Shown here: positions 11,316 through 23,700 of the stretch, one piece after another | How positions within the stretch are numbered: the stretch's first letter is position 1 | How the letters are laid out: each line of letters starts with the position of its first letter | From: Nicotiana tabacum | Lineage: Eukaryota; Streptophyta; Magnoliopsida; Solanales; Solanaceae | Assembly (NCBI RefSeq): GCF_000715075.1 | Contig: NC_134103.1 | Span: 71,673,519-71,737,518 of the forward strand | Reading direction: 5' to 3' | DNA: 64,000 nucleotides | Notes under the pieces: model-generated | What the model was told of the DNA's origin: nothing | The model's input: only the letters and a program-made list of their open reading frames with translations | Database searches by the model: none | Program-made: the position numbers and the translations under genes

Positions 11316-13582
11316 GTCACCTAGCAGAAGATCGTCATTTGTGAACGTGACTTTTTTATCACAAGCATTAACTTATTGAGGAGTGGACTCGATGAGCTTT
11401 TCTGAAGATGGTGCCAATAATAGGTCATCACTCTTTTATTCCCCTTCGTCAGCGTGGAAACAGGAGGCTTCAATACCCCCACGGGAAATCTTCGTGCAGA
11501 ATCAACTTGGTAAAAACTCCTCCGAGGTCACTGTATGTCGTGGATTTTGAGGGTGGTGCACCTCCACTTTTGCTTTTTTAAGTGCTTAACTGGATTCCAT
11601 CTCCTTGGTATTTTTACCATCATTTTCCTTGTTGGTTGTTCTACTGATTCTATTCGTGGGCTTCTTCTGTGGTGCCTACGACGAGTCACCAACGTCCAAC
11701 CTTCATCATCCTCAAGTTGATCGTCTTCAACTTTGTTGTTCTCCAGTAATTCTTCATCTTTACTTTATTTAAAACTACATAATTCTTCTGGACTGAATGA
11801 GCCAAATGTGATAGAGACTTGGTTTGCACTTGCTTTCTCATCTTTAAGCACGATCTTCTTTTCACGAGCCAAGTCCATAACTTTGTCCTTGAAGACAAAG
11901 CACTTCTCCAGAGGGTGGCTCATAAGTCAATGATATATGCAGTAATTTGGGTCATCAGTTTTCCCAACTTCATTTGGCCGCCTCATCTCCGAAAGCTCAA
12001 TGAGATTTAACTCGAGGAGTTCTTCGAAAATGGCTGGCACATTAGAATCCAGAAATGGGTACTCTTTATCTTGCATTTCTTTTAGAGTCAACTTTCCACT
12101 TGGCTTATCTTGAAACGAAGTGGATTTCATACTCTGCTTCTTGCTCACCTTCGTCGTGAACTTCACAGGTGATATGTTGACATTCATAGCTTCTTTGTTT
12201 TTAGATCTTGGTACAAACTTGCTCCATTTTCTGACTTTTTGCTTGTTGTTCCCTTTGCGAGGTTCATAGATGGGCAGCTTTTCATTTCCAGCGGAGGCCA
12301 TGCTTAATTCCATGTCATGGGCACAAGTTGCAAGTTCTTCAAATATGCTAGGCTTGATACCTTGCAAGATGTAGCGCAATCCCCAATGCATGCCTTGGAT
12401 GCATATCTCTATGCTAGAAGCTTCACTAAGCTTGTCTTTACAGTTGAGGCTTGCGTGCCTCCAATGATTGATAAAGTCGATAACTGGTTCATCCTTCTAT
12501 TGAAAAGTATTTGTGAGTTCCACCATGCTCACAGTGCGCCTTATGCTATAAAAGCAATTGAGTAATTCTTGCTCTAGTTGATCCCATTTATCAACAGATC
12601 TAGCCTCGAGGGCCGTATACCAATCAAAAGCATTTCCTTTTAATGAGAGGATAAACTGCTTGACGAGGTAATCTCCATAAGTCCCAGCATTATTGCATGT
12701 CTCAACGAAGTGCGCCACATGTTGATTTGGATTTCCTTTGCCATCAACCTGTTAAAATTTTGGAGGTTGATAGCCAGCAGGCATCTTCAACATATCGATC
12801 CTTGAAGTGTACGGCTTTGCGTAGGTAAAGGAGGACTTGGAAGCGACTTCATATTTGTTTTTTATAGTCCCTTCAATGAACTCCTTTAGTTGATTGATTG
12901 GAATCATCCCTTCCGAAGAGACTGAAATTTCCTTAGTGGATGCAACTTGTCGTGGGGGAGGATAAATCTCTTGAACTTCTGGGAGTTTGCTAGGTGCATG
13001 GGTGGATTATTCTTCCATCAATATTCCCACCCTATATGTTAGCTTGTAGATTCTAGCATCTTGATTTTGCATGCACTTGGTCAAGTCAGCGATTGCTTCC
13101 GTTAAGTTTGCCAACTGCTCCTCCATAGATGAAGTGCTTGTCACCATGGCTTGCATGATTGTCATGGACGATGGAGAGTAGCATGGATTTTCACACAGAT
13201 GTATCTCTGATTGGCTCACGCTATATGGTGTAAGTGGGGAGGATCCATCACTTGAAGCATCATCATCTTCCTTCATAGCAGAGTGCTTGGATCCGGAGAG
13301 GTCAAGCAGAGCAAGAGTTTTCTTGATCTTTTCAGCAACATCGCTTCCTTCTTCGGGTGCGTTTGTGAAAGATCTTGCTCCTTTTGAGGATGAAGATCCA
13401 AAAACTGGGGTTGATGCGGATGGCACTTGGGGTGCTTGTTATCCTAACGAGCTTTCTTTGCTATTCATAACTGGTCCAAAGCTTCCAAAAGTAATATCGA
13501 GGATGCTTTCCACATCAGCATAGAACCTGGAATTAGCAGCCTTGGTGGAAGTTGAACTGGAGTTGATTTTCTTTGAAGCCAT
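11316..13582 (-). pseudogene. Tat copy A gag
   Basis: Gag probably starts at 13582 (MASKKINSSSTSTK); a start at 13642 is possible. Next comes a Ser-rich region with a coiled-coil-like stretch (MEEQLANLTEAIADLTKCMQ, about 13070-13130). The gag core is at 12718-12400: [34 protein letters not shown] and [19 protein letters not shown] basic C-terminal part follows, with a zinc-knuckle-like relic ([14 protein letters not shown]). Stop codons interrupt it near 12500, 12751, 13010, 13437 and 11930. The frame runs on to the Tekay insertion at 11315, where it would have continued into protease. Several stops are shared with copy B, but the one near 12500 (CAG to TAG-like) is unique to copy A. Confidence 0.85.
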
Positions 13583-13635
13583 TTCAATGTTTTTGAACTT
13601 TGGTGATTGAAAAGTTGAGATGAGAGGTAGAGATT

Positions 13636-14066
13636 GTCCCACTGGGCATGCCAGAATTTGTAGACAATAAATTGCGTCGAGAAAATAAAATCAAGACTGA
13701 AAATATCGCAACAATCGTAGTATTTTATTTCAAATATTTGAGTGTTACAATCTCTATGAATCCTCTGATTCTACTTTTCCATATAAATTCAAGGGCCTTT
13801 GAGGTTGATCTTGAATTTGAATTTAATTTATCCGTCACGAACGCTTTGATTGTTGCCACGAATTTTATCACGAACAAGTAGCCTTGATCTTGAACGCCTT
13901 CCATTTGATTTGACTTCGTTATTGATCTTGACTACTTGAAATTTGTGTTGAAGTGCTTGGATGCTTGAACACTTGTAGTTTGCAGAGAATTGTGGACTTT
14001 GATCCACGAGCTCCCTTGTGTCTTCTTGTTATAACTTCTATTGTCTTTTTTGGGTTATGAAGACCC
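13636..14066 (-). repeat. Tat copy A LTR fragment and primer-binding site
   Basis: The LTR begins TGTAGACAATAAATTGCG at 13659 and matches 56386-56793 nearly base for base, then stops at 14066. The missing part is the upstream U3 with its TATA box. Five bases from the LTR edge the minus strand reads TGGCATGCCCAGTGGGAC (13653-13636), a likely tRNA primer site. It is of the kind used by Tat elements, possibly tRNA-Arg, though I cannot verify the tRNA. Confidence 0.85.
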
Positions 14067-16490
14067 CTATTCCGGATTATGTTTTGGAGGTCCGTAGCTT
14101 ATTTAGGCTTGAAATGACGAAAGTCAAATTTTTGGAGATTTGGACTGGTAGTGGAAATTTTGATATCGGGGTTGGATTCTGATTCCGGAAGTTGGAGTAG
14201 GTCCGTAGTGTTGAATATGAATTGTGTGCAAAATTTTAGGTCATTCAAATGAGATTTGATATGTTTCGACGTCGTTTATAGAATTTAGAAATTTTGAAGT
14301 CCATTAGGCTTGAATCCGTGCATAATCCGTGTTTTTGATGTTGTTTGACGTGATTTGAGGCTCGACTAAGTTCGTATGGTGTTTTAGGATTGGTTGGTAT
14401 GTTTGGTTGAGGTCCCGAGGGCCTCGGGCGTGTTTCGGCTCAACGGTTCATTTTTAGACTTAGGGAGTTGGCAGATTTTCTGGTGTTATTGCAGACATTT
14501 TTCTTCATCGCGTTCGCGAGGGAGATCTCGCGATCGCGTAGGTCATCTGAGAGGTCAGCTAAAATTGCCCTTCGCGTTCGCGAAGATGAATACGCGATCG
14601 CGTAAGGTTATCAGGCAGTGCACCGCGAACGAGTGGGCTAGGCCGCGTTCGCGAAGAAGAAGTGAGGCAGCAGTGGAGTTTGAGTGTTACTCTTCACGGT
14701 CGCATGAGGAAAATTGCGATCGCGTAGGTGTGAGCAGCTAGTGCATCACTTTCGCGTGAGGTGTTACGCGTTCGCGTAGAGTAAATTTCTGAGGGAGCGA
14801 AGTTGTTCTTCGCGATCGCGAGGCCTTTTACGCGATCGCGATTAAGGAACCACTGGGAAGAATTTAAAGTTAAAAAATGAGGCTTTAAGTTCATATCACA
14901 AAATTTGATTGAGAGCTCGGTAGAAGGCAAAATTTGGAGAGATTTTCGGAGGAAGTAATTGGGTAATAATTCCTAACTCCTTTATGATTAAATCCCACTA
15001 ATCTATGCTTGATTTCATCATTTAATTTCGGATTTGGAGTGAAAATGGGGGAAATATTGAGAAAGGTTCTTAGGCCGAATTTTGGGATTTTGATCAAAAT
15101 TTTGGTATCGAATTTGAGTGAATTTAGTATGGTTAGACTCGTGAGTGAATGAGTATTTATAATTTGTGACTTTTACCCGATTCTAAGACGTGGGACCGGG
15201 GAGGCTTTTTGGGCGTTTTTATATTTTCTTGCCTTAACTTTTATTTCATTAGCTAGATTAGTTACTTGTAGCTATATTTACGTTATGTAATTGATTTGAT
15301 TAGATTTGGGCCACTCGGAGTTGGATACTCATGGCAAGAGCGTGATTTCGGAGTTGATTTGAGCTTGGTTCGAGGTAAGTGGCTTGCCTAACCTTGTGTG
15401 GTAAAACTCCCCTTAGGATTTGGTACTGTTTGATATGTGAGCGTCGTGTACGTGAGGTGACGAGTACGTACACGTGCTATTTGTTGTAAAACTCCATTTT
15501 TTCACTAAGTCATAACTTGTTTTCTCCTTATTTGAAACACACTAGCATATGTAACTATCTTGTTTAGACTAGAATAGCATGCCTACTTGTTTAACTGCCT
15601 ATTTGAACTCTGTGCAGCATGTTTAGTGAAATTACCTGCTTTCTTTGACTTGAACTTAGTATAAACTGTAGGATTTCTTGCTATAATTATTATTTCGGTT
15701 GGTTGCATTGCATATTTACTTTGGGACTATGGAACGGTATTTCGGGAGATCTCCTTATACTGCATATTTACTTTGGGACTATGGAACGGTATTCCGGGAG
15801 ATCCCACTATTTTGCATATTTATTTTGGGACTACAGAGCGGTATTCCGAGAGATCCTCCTGCACATTTACGTTTGGGACTACGAGACGGTATCTCGGGAG
15901 ATCCGTTGTTGTTATCACTATGTTCTGAGCTGTTGTCTTCCATTGATTCTATTCCTGTTAGATTTCAGTATTTATTTTATTGCGATATTTCATTCTGTCT
16001 TGTTTCATTATATTTATACCAGCAGGGCCTTACCTGATCTCGTCACTACTCGATCGAGGTTAGGCTTGGCACTTACTTTCTTTCCTGCACATGTTTTTCG
16101 TGTGCAGATCCAGGTTTATCTTACCAGCCTCATCACTAGTTGCAGTCGCTGCTGCTTATTGGAGACTTCAAGGTACATCTGCTCGCGCCCACAGATCCTC
16201 GGAGTCCCCCTCTATCCCCCTATGTTTATTTTTCCTTCTTTCTGTAGAAATGATGTATTGAACGGTTAAGACTTCTTAGTAGCTTGTGACTTACGGTATT
16301 TCGGGTTTTGAGAAATTATTTTGTACATTTTCAGAGGTGATAATTGTATATGCCGAGTGGCATTCAGTTTCTTATTAGATATTTGTTACTGTTAGTAGTT
16401 AATGTTCATGCTTTAGTTTCACTTTTGCACTAATCGTAGAGACTATGTGCCGTCACTATGGTTCACGGAGGGAGAAATTGGATCGTGACA
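14067..16490 (+). repeat. Truncated gypsy LTR, Tekay-like, opposite orientation
   Basis: Ends at 16490 with GGATCGTGACA, the intact 3' end of the Tekay-type LTR, here on the plus strand. About 300 bp are missing at the 5' end, and the sequence begins abruptly after the Tat LTR break. It contains a CpG-rich field of GCGATCGC/CGCGTTCGCG motifs (14505-14845), a perfect splice-donor consensus GAG|GTAAGT (15372-15380), tandem ~60-bp units (15710-15905), and the conserved hairpin block (16044-16110). The body and tandem units match the Tekay LTR at 1796-4521, but the CpG motif type matches the LTR of the element at 17699-28279. No TSD can be assigned because the left end is lost. Confidence 0.88.
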
Positions 16491-16937
16491 AGAGGCGTAC
16501 CTTTGCTCCTCAATTCTTGTAACTTTTAGTATTTTAGGGTTTTTGCTTCTTTTAGTTTATGTTTTGGCTCACTAGTTTCTCTAATAGGAAAAGAAGACTG
16601 TGATTAAGGCACAAAAAAATTAAAGGAAAATAATTTGGAGGGAACTTTTTTCTTTTGGTAAAATCGTATTTTATTTTTCAAATTGTAAATTCATGTTTCC
16701 CTCCTCCTAAAATCAGACCAACAAAAAGAAGTTATATAAGAATATTATTAATATAAACACATTGTTATTCCATATAATTTAAGTATATTTATCTTTTTTA
16801 GTTTATAACTTATTAATATAACTATATTTTATTAACATAGCTATTATCGAAGCACTTGCTCAGGATAAAGCTTGAGTGATACTTAGTGAAGTTTTATTTA
16901 AATTCGATACATTAGTTAATAAAGAAAAGCATTCATA
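16491..16937. other. Unassigned left flank of the CACTA element
   Basis: A 447-bp AT-rich stretch with no recognisable gene, LTR or tRNA. No CACTA-type terminus (CACTACAA...) is present, so the left end of the transposon must have been lost, probably in the rearrangement that joined the LTR fragment at 14067-16490. The last 40 bases may already belong to the transposase frame. Confidence 0.5.
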
Positions 16938-17698
16938 ATTGGAGAAAGAGAAGGATCTTTTTCAAACTTCCTTATTGGAAATATAATCTAATACGCCACA
17001 ATTTAGACGTCATGCATATTGAAAAAATTGTGTGTGACAATATTATTGGGACGTTATTAGATATGGAAGGAAAAACGATAGATAATTTGAATGCTCGTCG
17101 TTATTTGAAGGAAATGGGCATAAGAAAAGATTTGCATCCAACTCAAAGAGAACGAAAGTGGTATTATCCAGCAGTATGCTATAGTTTATCACCAGATAAG
17201 AAGTCTAAAGTATGCAAGTTCTTGAAAACTATTAAGGTTCCAGATGGATATTCTTCCAATTTATCACGGTGTATAAAGTTAGAGGATCGTAAAATTTATG
17301 GACTAAAGAATCATGACTCTCATATTCTTTTGGAACAACTGCTTCCTTTTGCAATCCGCGGAATCCTGTCAAACCATGTCTATGAAGCTATTACTGAGCT
17401 AATTATTTTTTTCAGAGAGTTATGTTCAAAAACTGTACGAGTTGATGTGTTGGATCAACTTCCAACTCAAATTCCAATTACAATGAGCAAAATCGAAAAA
17501 ATATTTTTGTCGACATTTTTTAATATAATGGTGCACTTGGTCATTCATCTTCCAAGAGAGGCTAAGTTAGTTGGGCCTCTACAATACAGATGGATGTACC
17601 TAATAGAGCGGTATGTTTATGTGACTTGTTAATTTTTCATACTAAGCCTTTAACTGAATGTTATATTATGCAGATTCTTGCGCAAACTGAAATGTTAT
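16938..17698 (+). pseudogene. CACTA transposase, 5' part: TNP2 end and DUF4218
   Basis: Open from about 16938 (WRKRRIFFKLPYWKYN), upstream of the first methionine at 17012, so the exon is the middle of the gene. HNLDVMHIEKIVCDNIIGTL is the conserved end of the TNP2 domain. DUF4218 starts at LKNHDSHILLEQLLPFAIRG and continues to REAKLVGPLQYRWMYLIER. A small intron with GT..AG borders fits at 17611-17673. The next exon (FLRKLKCY) runs into the target duplication GTTAT at 17694-17698, where the LTR element is inserted. The transposase would cut and paste CACTA-ended DNA. The N-terminal half is missing. Confidence 0.87.
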
Positions 17699-20600
17699 TG
17701 TCACGATCCAAACTCTCACCCGTCGTGATGGCGCCTATCTCAATACTAGGCAAGCCGACAATCTAAATAAATCACCATATCTTTTAAGTTTGAAAACATA
17801 CTATCTAAATTAAGAGGAAGAAAAACTCACAAATACATATATAAACACTCCCAAAACTCGGTGTCACTGAGTACATGAACATCTAATATGAGTGCAAGTC
17901 TGGAAAAAAATACGGTCTATAATAGTCTGAGACCAAATACAGTAAACAATGAGGTAGGGAAGGAGAGACAAGGTCTGCATAAAATACGATAACTACCTCT
18001 GAATCTCCGAAAAAAAAATCAACTGCGCGAAAGAATCAACACTCGCTATGTCCGGGAATACCTTGATCTGCACACGAAGTGCAGGGTGTAGTATGAGTAC
18101 AACCAATTCAGTAAGTAACAATAATAAATAAGGAACTGAAGATAGTGACGAGCTACACAATTATAGTTCATTTTCAGTAATTCCAGCAAAGAATAGACAT
18201 GCTTTCAAATATGGCAGTTTAAGTCAAATCAACTTTATACAGTTCAAGTTCATGTAATCTGGATATAAAATCTTTCAGAAATTTTACAACAATGACAAAT
18301 AGCAACCAAGTGCAACAACAAATGCAAAGCAAGTACAGCCTCCCAGGCAACAGTCACTCAACTCATCACAACAGCTCAACCACTCGGCTCTCAGCCCTTA
18401 GCACTCACACTCAATGGGTACCCGCGCTCACTGGGGGTGTACAGACTCCGGAAGGGCTCCTACAGCCCAAGCGCTATAATCCGCACGGACAACTCACGTG
18501 CTATAGTATCAATATCTGGATCCGCACGGACAACTCACGTGCTGCACGGACAACTCACGTGCTATAGTATAATATCTGGATCCGCACGGACAACTCACGT
18601 GCTGCACGGATAACTCACGTACTATAGTATAATAATATCTCACAATCAGTCCCTCAGCCTCACTCAGTCTTAAATCTCTCCAGTCTCTCGGGCTCTCAGA
18701 AATCATAAAATCATCCCAACAATAATGATATGATGGATCAATAATGAACAATAGAGACTGAAATAAAATAAACAAGTAAATTGTGACTGAGTACAAGACA
18801 ACAATTAAGAAGATAGTTCAACATGTACATGACCTCTGTGGGTCCCTCCAGTGCCAACATATAATCTAAACATGATTTGTGGTTCAATTTCTCTACTTCA
18901 TGGAGAATTTATAGATAACAACAGATTATTCAACTTTACAGTTTCACGGGACGGACTAAGTCACTATCCCCTCGGTGCACGCCCACACGCCTGTAACCTA
19001 GCATGTGCATCACCTCCAAAATAATCACATGACACAAAAATCCGGGGTTTCATACCCTCAAGACCAGAGTTAAAACTGTTACTTACCTCAAACCGTGAAA
19101 TTCTTATTCTGCTAAGCTTTTGACTCGTGAATTGGCCTCCAAACGCCTCGAATCTAGCCACAAATAATTCGATTCAGTCAATAAAATTTATTGAAATTAA
19201 TTCCATAAGAAAATGACGTCTCTGAATTTGGCAAAAGTTACAAAATATGAACGCCCATTCAACCACGAGTCCAACCATATAAAATTTACTCAAATCCGAC
19301 ATCAACTCGACCCTAAAATCTCCAAATTAAACCAATAGGGTTTTCACAATTTTCCAACTTAATTCACCGATTAAATGTTAAAAACAACAATGGATTCGGG
19401 TGATTTAACCAATATTGAGTTAAGAACACTTACCCCGTTGTTTCCTCTGAAAATCTCCCAAAAATTGCCTCTTACCGAGCTCCAATCCGTCAAAAATGGA
19501 AGTCCCATTTTTAGAATTTAAACCCTCCGCCCAGTCATTTGCTCTACGCGATCGTGAACATTCTCACGCGATCGCGAAGAACTATTTTTCATTGCCCAGA
19601 TTTAACCCTACGCGATCGCGGACTTTCCCACGCGATCGCGATGTACAACATCACAGACCTACGCGAATGCGGACTCATCCACGCGAATGCGAAACACAAA
19701 ATGCGTGACTTCTATTTCCGCTCCACTTACTCTACGCGAATTGTCATTCCTTTTTCTTTCATTTATACGGGAACCATTGAATTCATTAGATACCGATTCC
19801 TATCTCGAAAACGTGTTTTCTCCTACCGTACAGGCATCTTTTGTGCATACGACTCTACAAGAAAATTGACCTCCACTCCTTTCTATTGAAAAAAGAGAAA
19901 AATAGAATCTATCACAGCGGCCTTCTTCACGCGTTCGCGAGTCACAAAATCCCAGAGCTACGCGATAGCATCCCTCTTCACGAGATCGTGGAGAACAAAA
20001 CTCAGTAGCTCCCAATTAACCCTACGCGATCGCGGATATTGCCATGCAATCGCATAGAACAAAACCTCACTGCCCAACTAAGCCTACACGATCGCAGACA
20101 CATTCACGCGTTCGCGTAGAAGGAAAACAGACTCACATATCAGAAATTTCCAGCAGCTGTTCAAGTCCAAAATTTTGATCCGTTAACCATACGAAACTCA
20201 CCCGAGCCCCATGGGACCTCAACGAAATATACCAACAAGTCCTAAAACATTATACGAACTTAATCGAACCCTCAAATCACCTCAAACAATACTAAAACCA
20301 CGAATCAAGCCTATTGAACTTTGAAACTTTCAATTTCTAGAAATAACGCTGAAACCTATCAAATCACGTCCGATTGACCTCAGATTTTGTACACAAGTCA
20401 TAAATTACATAACGGAGGTATTCAAATTTTTAGAATCGGATTTGGACCCCGATATCAAAAAGTCAACCCCCTGTTAAACTTCCCAAAAATTCGGCTTTCG
20501 CCATTTTAAGCCTAATTTCACTACGGACCTCCAAATAATTTTCCGGACACGCATCACCATACAGAGCTATTGGAATCATCATAATTAATTTCTGAGGTCG

Positions 20601-20768
20601 TTTACACATAAGTCAATATCCGGTCAACTATTTTAACTTAAGCTTCGAAATACCTTAAAACCAAAACCGACAATTCACATAAGTCATAATACCTCGTAGG
20701 AAGTTATTCAAGACTTCGAATAGTTGAAAGGAGCATAAATATTCAAAACGACCGGTCGGGTCGTTACA
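17699..20768 (-). repeat. LARD 3' LTR (left)
   Basis: 3070 bp. Contains: the hairpin CTGCACACGAAGTGCAG at 18068-18084; direct repeats carrying GCACGGACAACTCACGTGCT with four CACGTG boxes (18495, 18536, 18556, 18596); a splice-donor-like ACTTACCTC at 19081-19089; and a CpG field of GCGATCGC palindromes (19540-20130). Compared with the right LTR, the CpG field carries an extra segment of about 170 bp near 19740-19915 with no CpG motifs, perhaps a small later insertion. No genes. Confidence 0.9.
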
Positions 20769-23700
20769 GTCTCCCCCACTTAAACATGCGTTCGTCCTCG
20801 AACGTGTCAAGAGTTGTTCTTAACCTTCAAATCTCTATTCCACCTTACCACGCACAAACCCGGGGTGATCTCACGTCACCCTATTCTACATAGGCCTGAC
20901 CGTACCACAGAACTGAAAATCATTAATTTAACCTTAGCCCAAAAAACTTGGAGCCAAATTTCTAACATCCAGAATTCTTTTCAAGACCCGAATCTCATAT
21001 TTACGCACTCTATAAGCTTGAACAAGTTGTATTCAGCCATAACCATAATTCCAGATATAATCTCATAACATACGACACAACTCGCATACTCGTAGCACCA
21101 TTTCTGATCACAGTAACTACTCAAAGACAACCAAGTACTAGTATAAAACCCCGCATTCAACAAAACCTCATTTCAAAACCTTCGTACACTGCCAATGATG
21201 AAAGAAACAATCAAAAGTCATAACCACTCATCAGATCAACTAGCCATGGAGCTCTCTTTCCCCAATCAAAACTACAATCCTCTCCTAAGCCGACTTTCAA
21301 TATTATCCTCCCGAATATACCATAATCAAGCTTGATAGCACCCATTCTAGGTCTAATGACCTTATTTTATTAAACACAACTATCCCACATACACGTCGCA
21401 TCAATATAACTCAAGTCACAACTGCGCAATCTGTGTACCCAAATATGGGAGAAGTCTCAAGGAAGAGAACCATATTGCAAGTTCAACAAGAACCACCACA
21501 ACCACAATGTTACAACCAACTCCTCAAATTTCGTGAAGAGGATAACCGTAGGAACATGTGCACAATTGTAGAGGTAGGAAATTAATGAATCAAATAAATT
21601 ATCATAGAAATAAAATTCCCTCACACGGCACAGACAACTCACGTGCCAATAATATGAATCGCTTGGCATGGTCACAGGCCTCCAGTCCCAACATATCATA
21701 CATGAGTAATTAGACAAGTACACATGTATATGATAATGAAATAAGATTCTCATGCTCCTGGACTGGTATAAATAACACGCCATAGTGTAAGTATGTGCAA
21801 AGTCTACTATCACACTTCAAATCGGCAATTTTACGCAGAATTATTAACTAACCCGTTTATTTAGGGAATCATCTTCTTTGTAACCTCAAGTATAGCCCAG
21901 ATAGTTCTCAACAAAGGTACGAATACGGGAAACGTTATAACTTTACACTTAACAGTCAACCCTAGGCATATTATAGCCTAAGCATTCTTCCGAGTATGAA
22001 TACTTGCCCTAATGCCCGCACATGGGCTCAAACCTCACATATATGCGCACTCATAGCGCATAGCTATCACAAATAATTAATGCAATTAGTGCCTCCACCG
22101 AGTTTTAAATAAACTAGTCACCTCAAATAGGTCGCAACCCTGAAACAATATACTTCTGAGAACACTCAATCTCTAAATTCATCGAACAAATGAATCACCA
22201 TAACTGATCCCAACTCCAGCACTAAAATGGCTAACACATCTTCCATTCACGATAATCCCATGAGAGAAACTTTCATAATTCTTCCGTGCCACATAGCAAT
22301 AATTTGAATATCAACAGTCTATTAACCAGGTGAGTACTGCAATACTGATGAACATCCGTAAGTCAAAACACAATGTGCCTTCTGAAATCCGCATCCTTAT
22401 CAGGAATTACCGAGCAGTTATAACATTCATCGAAATATCTGAAACTGACCATGCTGTCCAACATTCGTTACCTTCTCTTCAAGACTGAACTGTCACCTTG
22501 TACATGTAAATCCTAATCCCGCACAACACACCACATCTATTATGCCATCATGTGACAAGCACAAGAATTCCATTATCAACTCTGAGTCACCAGCAAATTA
22601 CATACCTTATTAGTTAGAAACCTCTCTCTTGCTTCTTTCCAGGAGGAAATCACAATACACAACACGTTCCATACACCGGTAGAAAATATTCGCTTCAAAC
22701 CATGGTAGAAACCATCATGAACACTTTGAAATCCATCTTCACATACCATTACCAAGCCACACAAGTTGCCAAATCCAAGAGTATTTCCACAAAAAACACC
22801 CGTAAAGCCCCACATCATCATAAGAACCAAATGAACCGAGCATACCATTACCATACTGATCCAGCATGTTACCCATTTGTCCTATTTTTTCCGAGTTTCT
22901 TCTGAATCACCCTCAGGTTGACATTTCTCCTTGTCAAAACACTACTATTCTTACCCAAAGCTCACTACAGGAAATCCTAACATAAAACCACATCGCCCTA
23001 AGGCCCATAAGACACTGTATTCTTCTTAAGCACATTCATAAATACCCCAACCGTAACACTCACTCTGAAAATACCTTATGCGAATTTAAAATTGTTCATC
23101 TTTCCTTTCTTATACTGAAATGTAGAATCCATAGTCAAACAAAATTACCGCACGTCCCGATACCATCCAATGTAAGTAACTGATTCTAGTGATATACAAA
23201 TTCAAAAGATTTTCAATTTCCACATATACATTTTGAATCCATTAGAACCCTCTCGATAGTCATCCACTCTGCTCAAATATAATTACTCTGCCCTAAACGG
23301 GACGAAAGGCATGTGCTTCTTTAGCACAATCAACACTCAAATAAGTAACCCTACCTTAACACGACCAATCAAATTCATACTTCGTGTGCACTACATCCTT
23401 CAAAATAACAACTTAATCATTCCATAATTTTCATATTTCTATAAAATGCCATATAACCCGTATTCGGGAATTTCCTTACTCGAGTAATCCTCGATCTCAA
23501 TCTCTGCAAGTCATAACTGATCCATAAGTATGACTCCGACCAAAACTAAAATTTAATACATAACCATGAAATCAAATTGTCAATAGCAGGCTCCCCCACT
23601 TAGCTTTAAGCTGCAATTATATAAAATTAGAACCTGCAAGGATTTCTCCTTCTCAATTACCAAGATCTCGCACCGTTAACCTGCCAGACTTCTCGAAGTC

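Larger units (their letters stand above)
1..14066. repeat. Copy A of a large direct duplication (partner 42728-56793)
   Basis: Base 1 of the window aligns with 42728, and the match runs without large gaps to 14066 (partner 56793), in the same orientation. By eye there are roughly one or two differences per hundred bases plus small indels. The copy includes the Tat pol start, protease, a whole nested Tekay element, Tat gag and the R-U5 part of the Tat LTR. The left end lies outside the window. The right end is an abrupt switch at 14066/14067 from Tat LTR to another LTR. It could be a real segmental duplication, or two haplotypes placed in tandem by an assembler. Confidence 0.93.
1..14066 (-). 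mobile_element. Tat-lineage Ty3/gypsy retrotransposon, copy A, partial
   Basis: Read on the minus strand the order is LTR (13659-14066), PBS, gag, [nested Tekay 1796-11315], protease, linker, start of RT, then the window edge. The family is judged from copy B, whose pol carries an extra RNase H after the normal RT-RNase H, a hallmark of the Tat/Ogre lineage. The protease motif VDGGSSVNIL and the gag core match that lineage as I know it from Solanaceae. The element is dead: in-frame stops interrupt gag, the protease-RT linker and the RT start. The LTR is cut just before its TATA box, so this copy has also lost its promoter. Confidence 0.88.
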
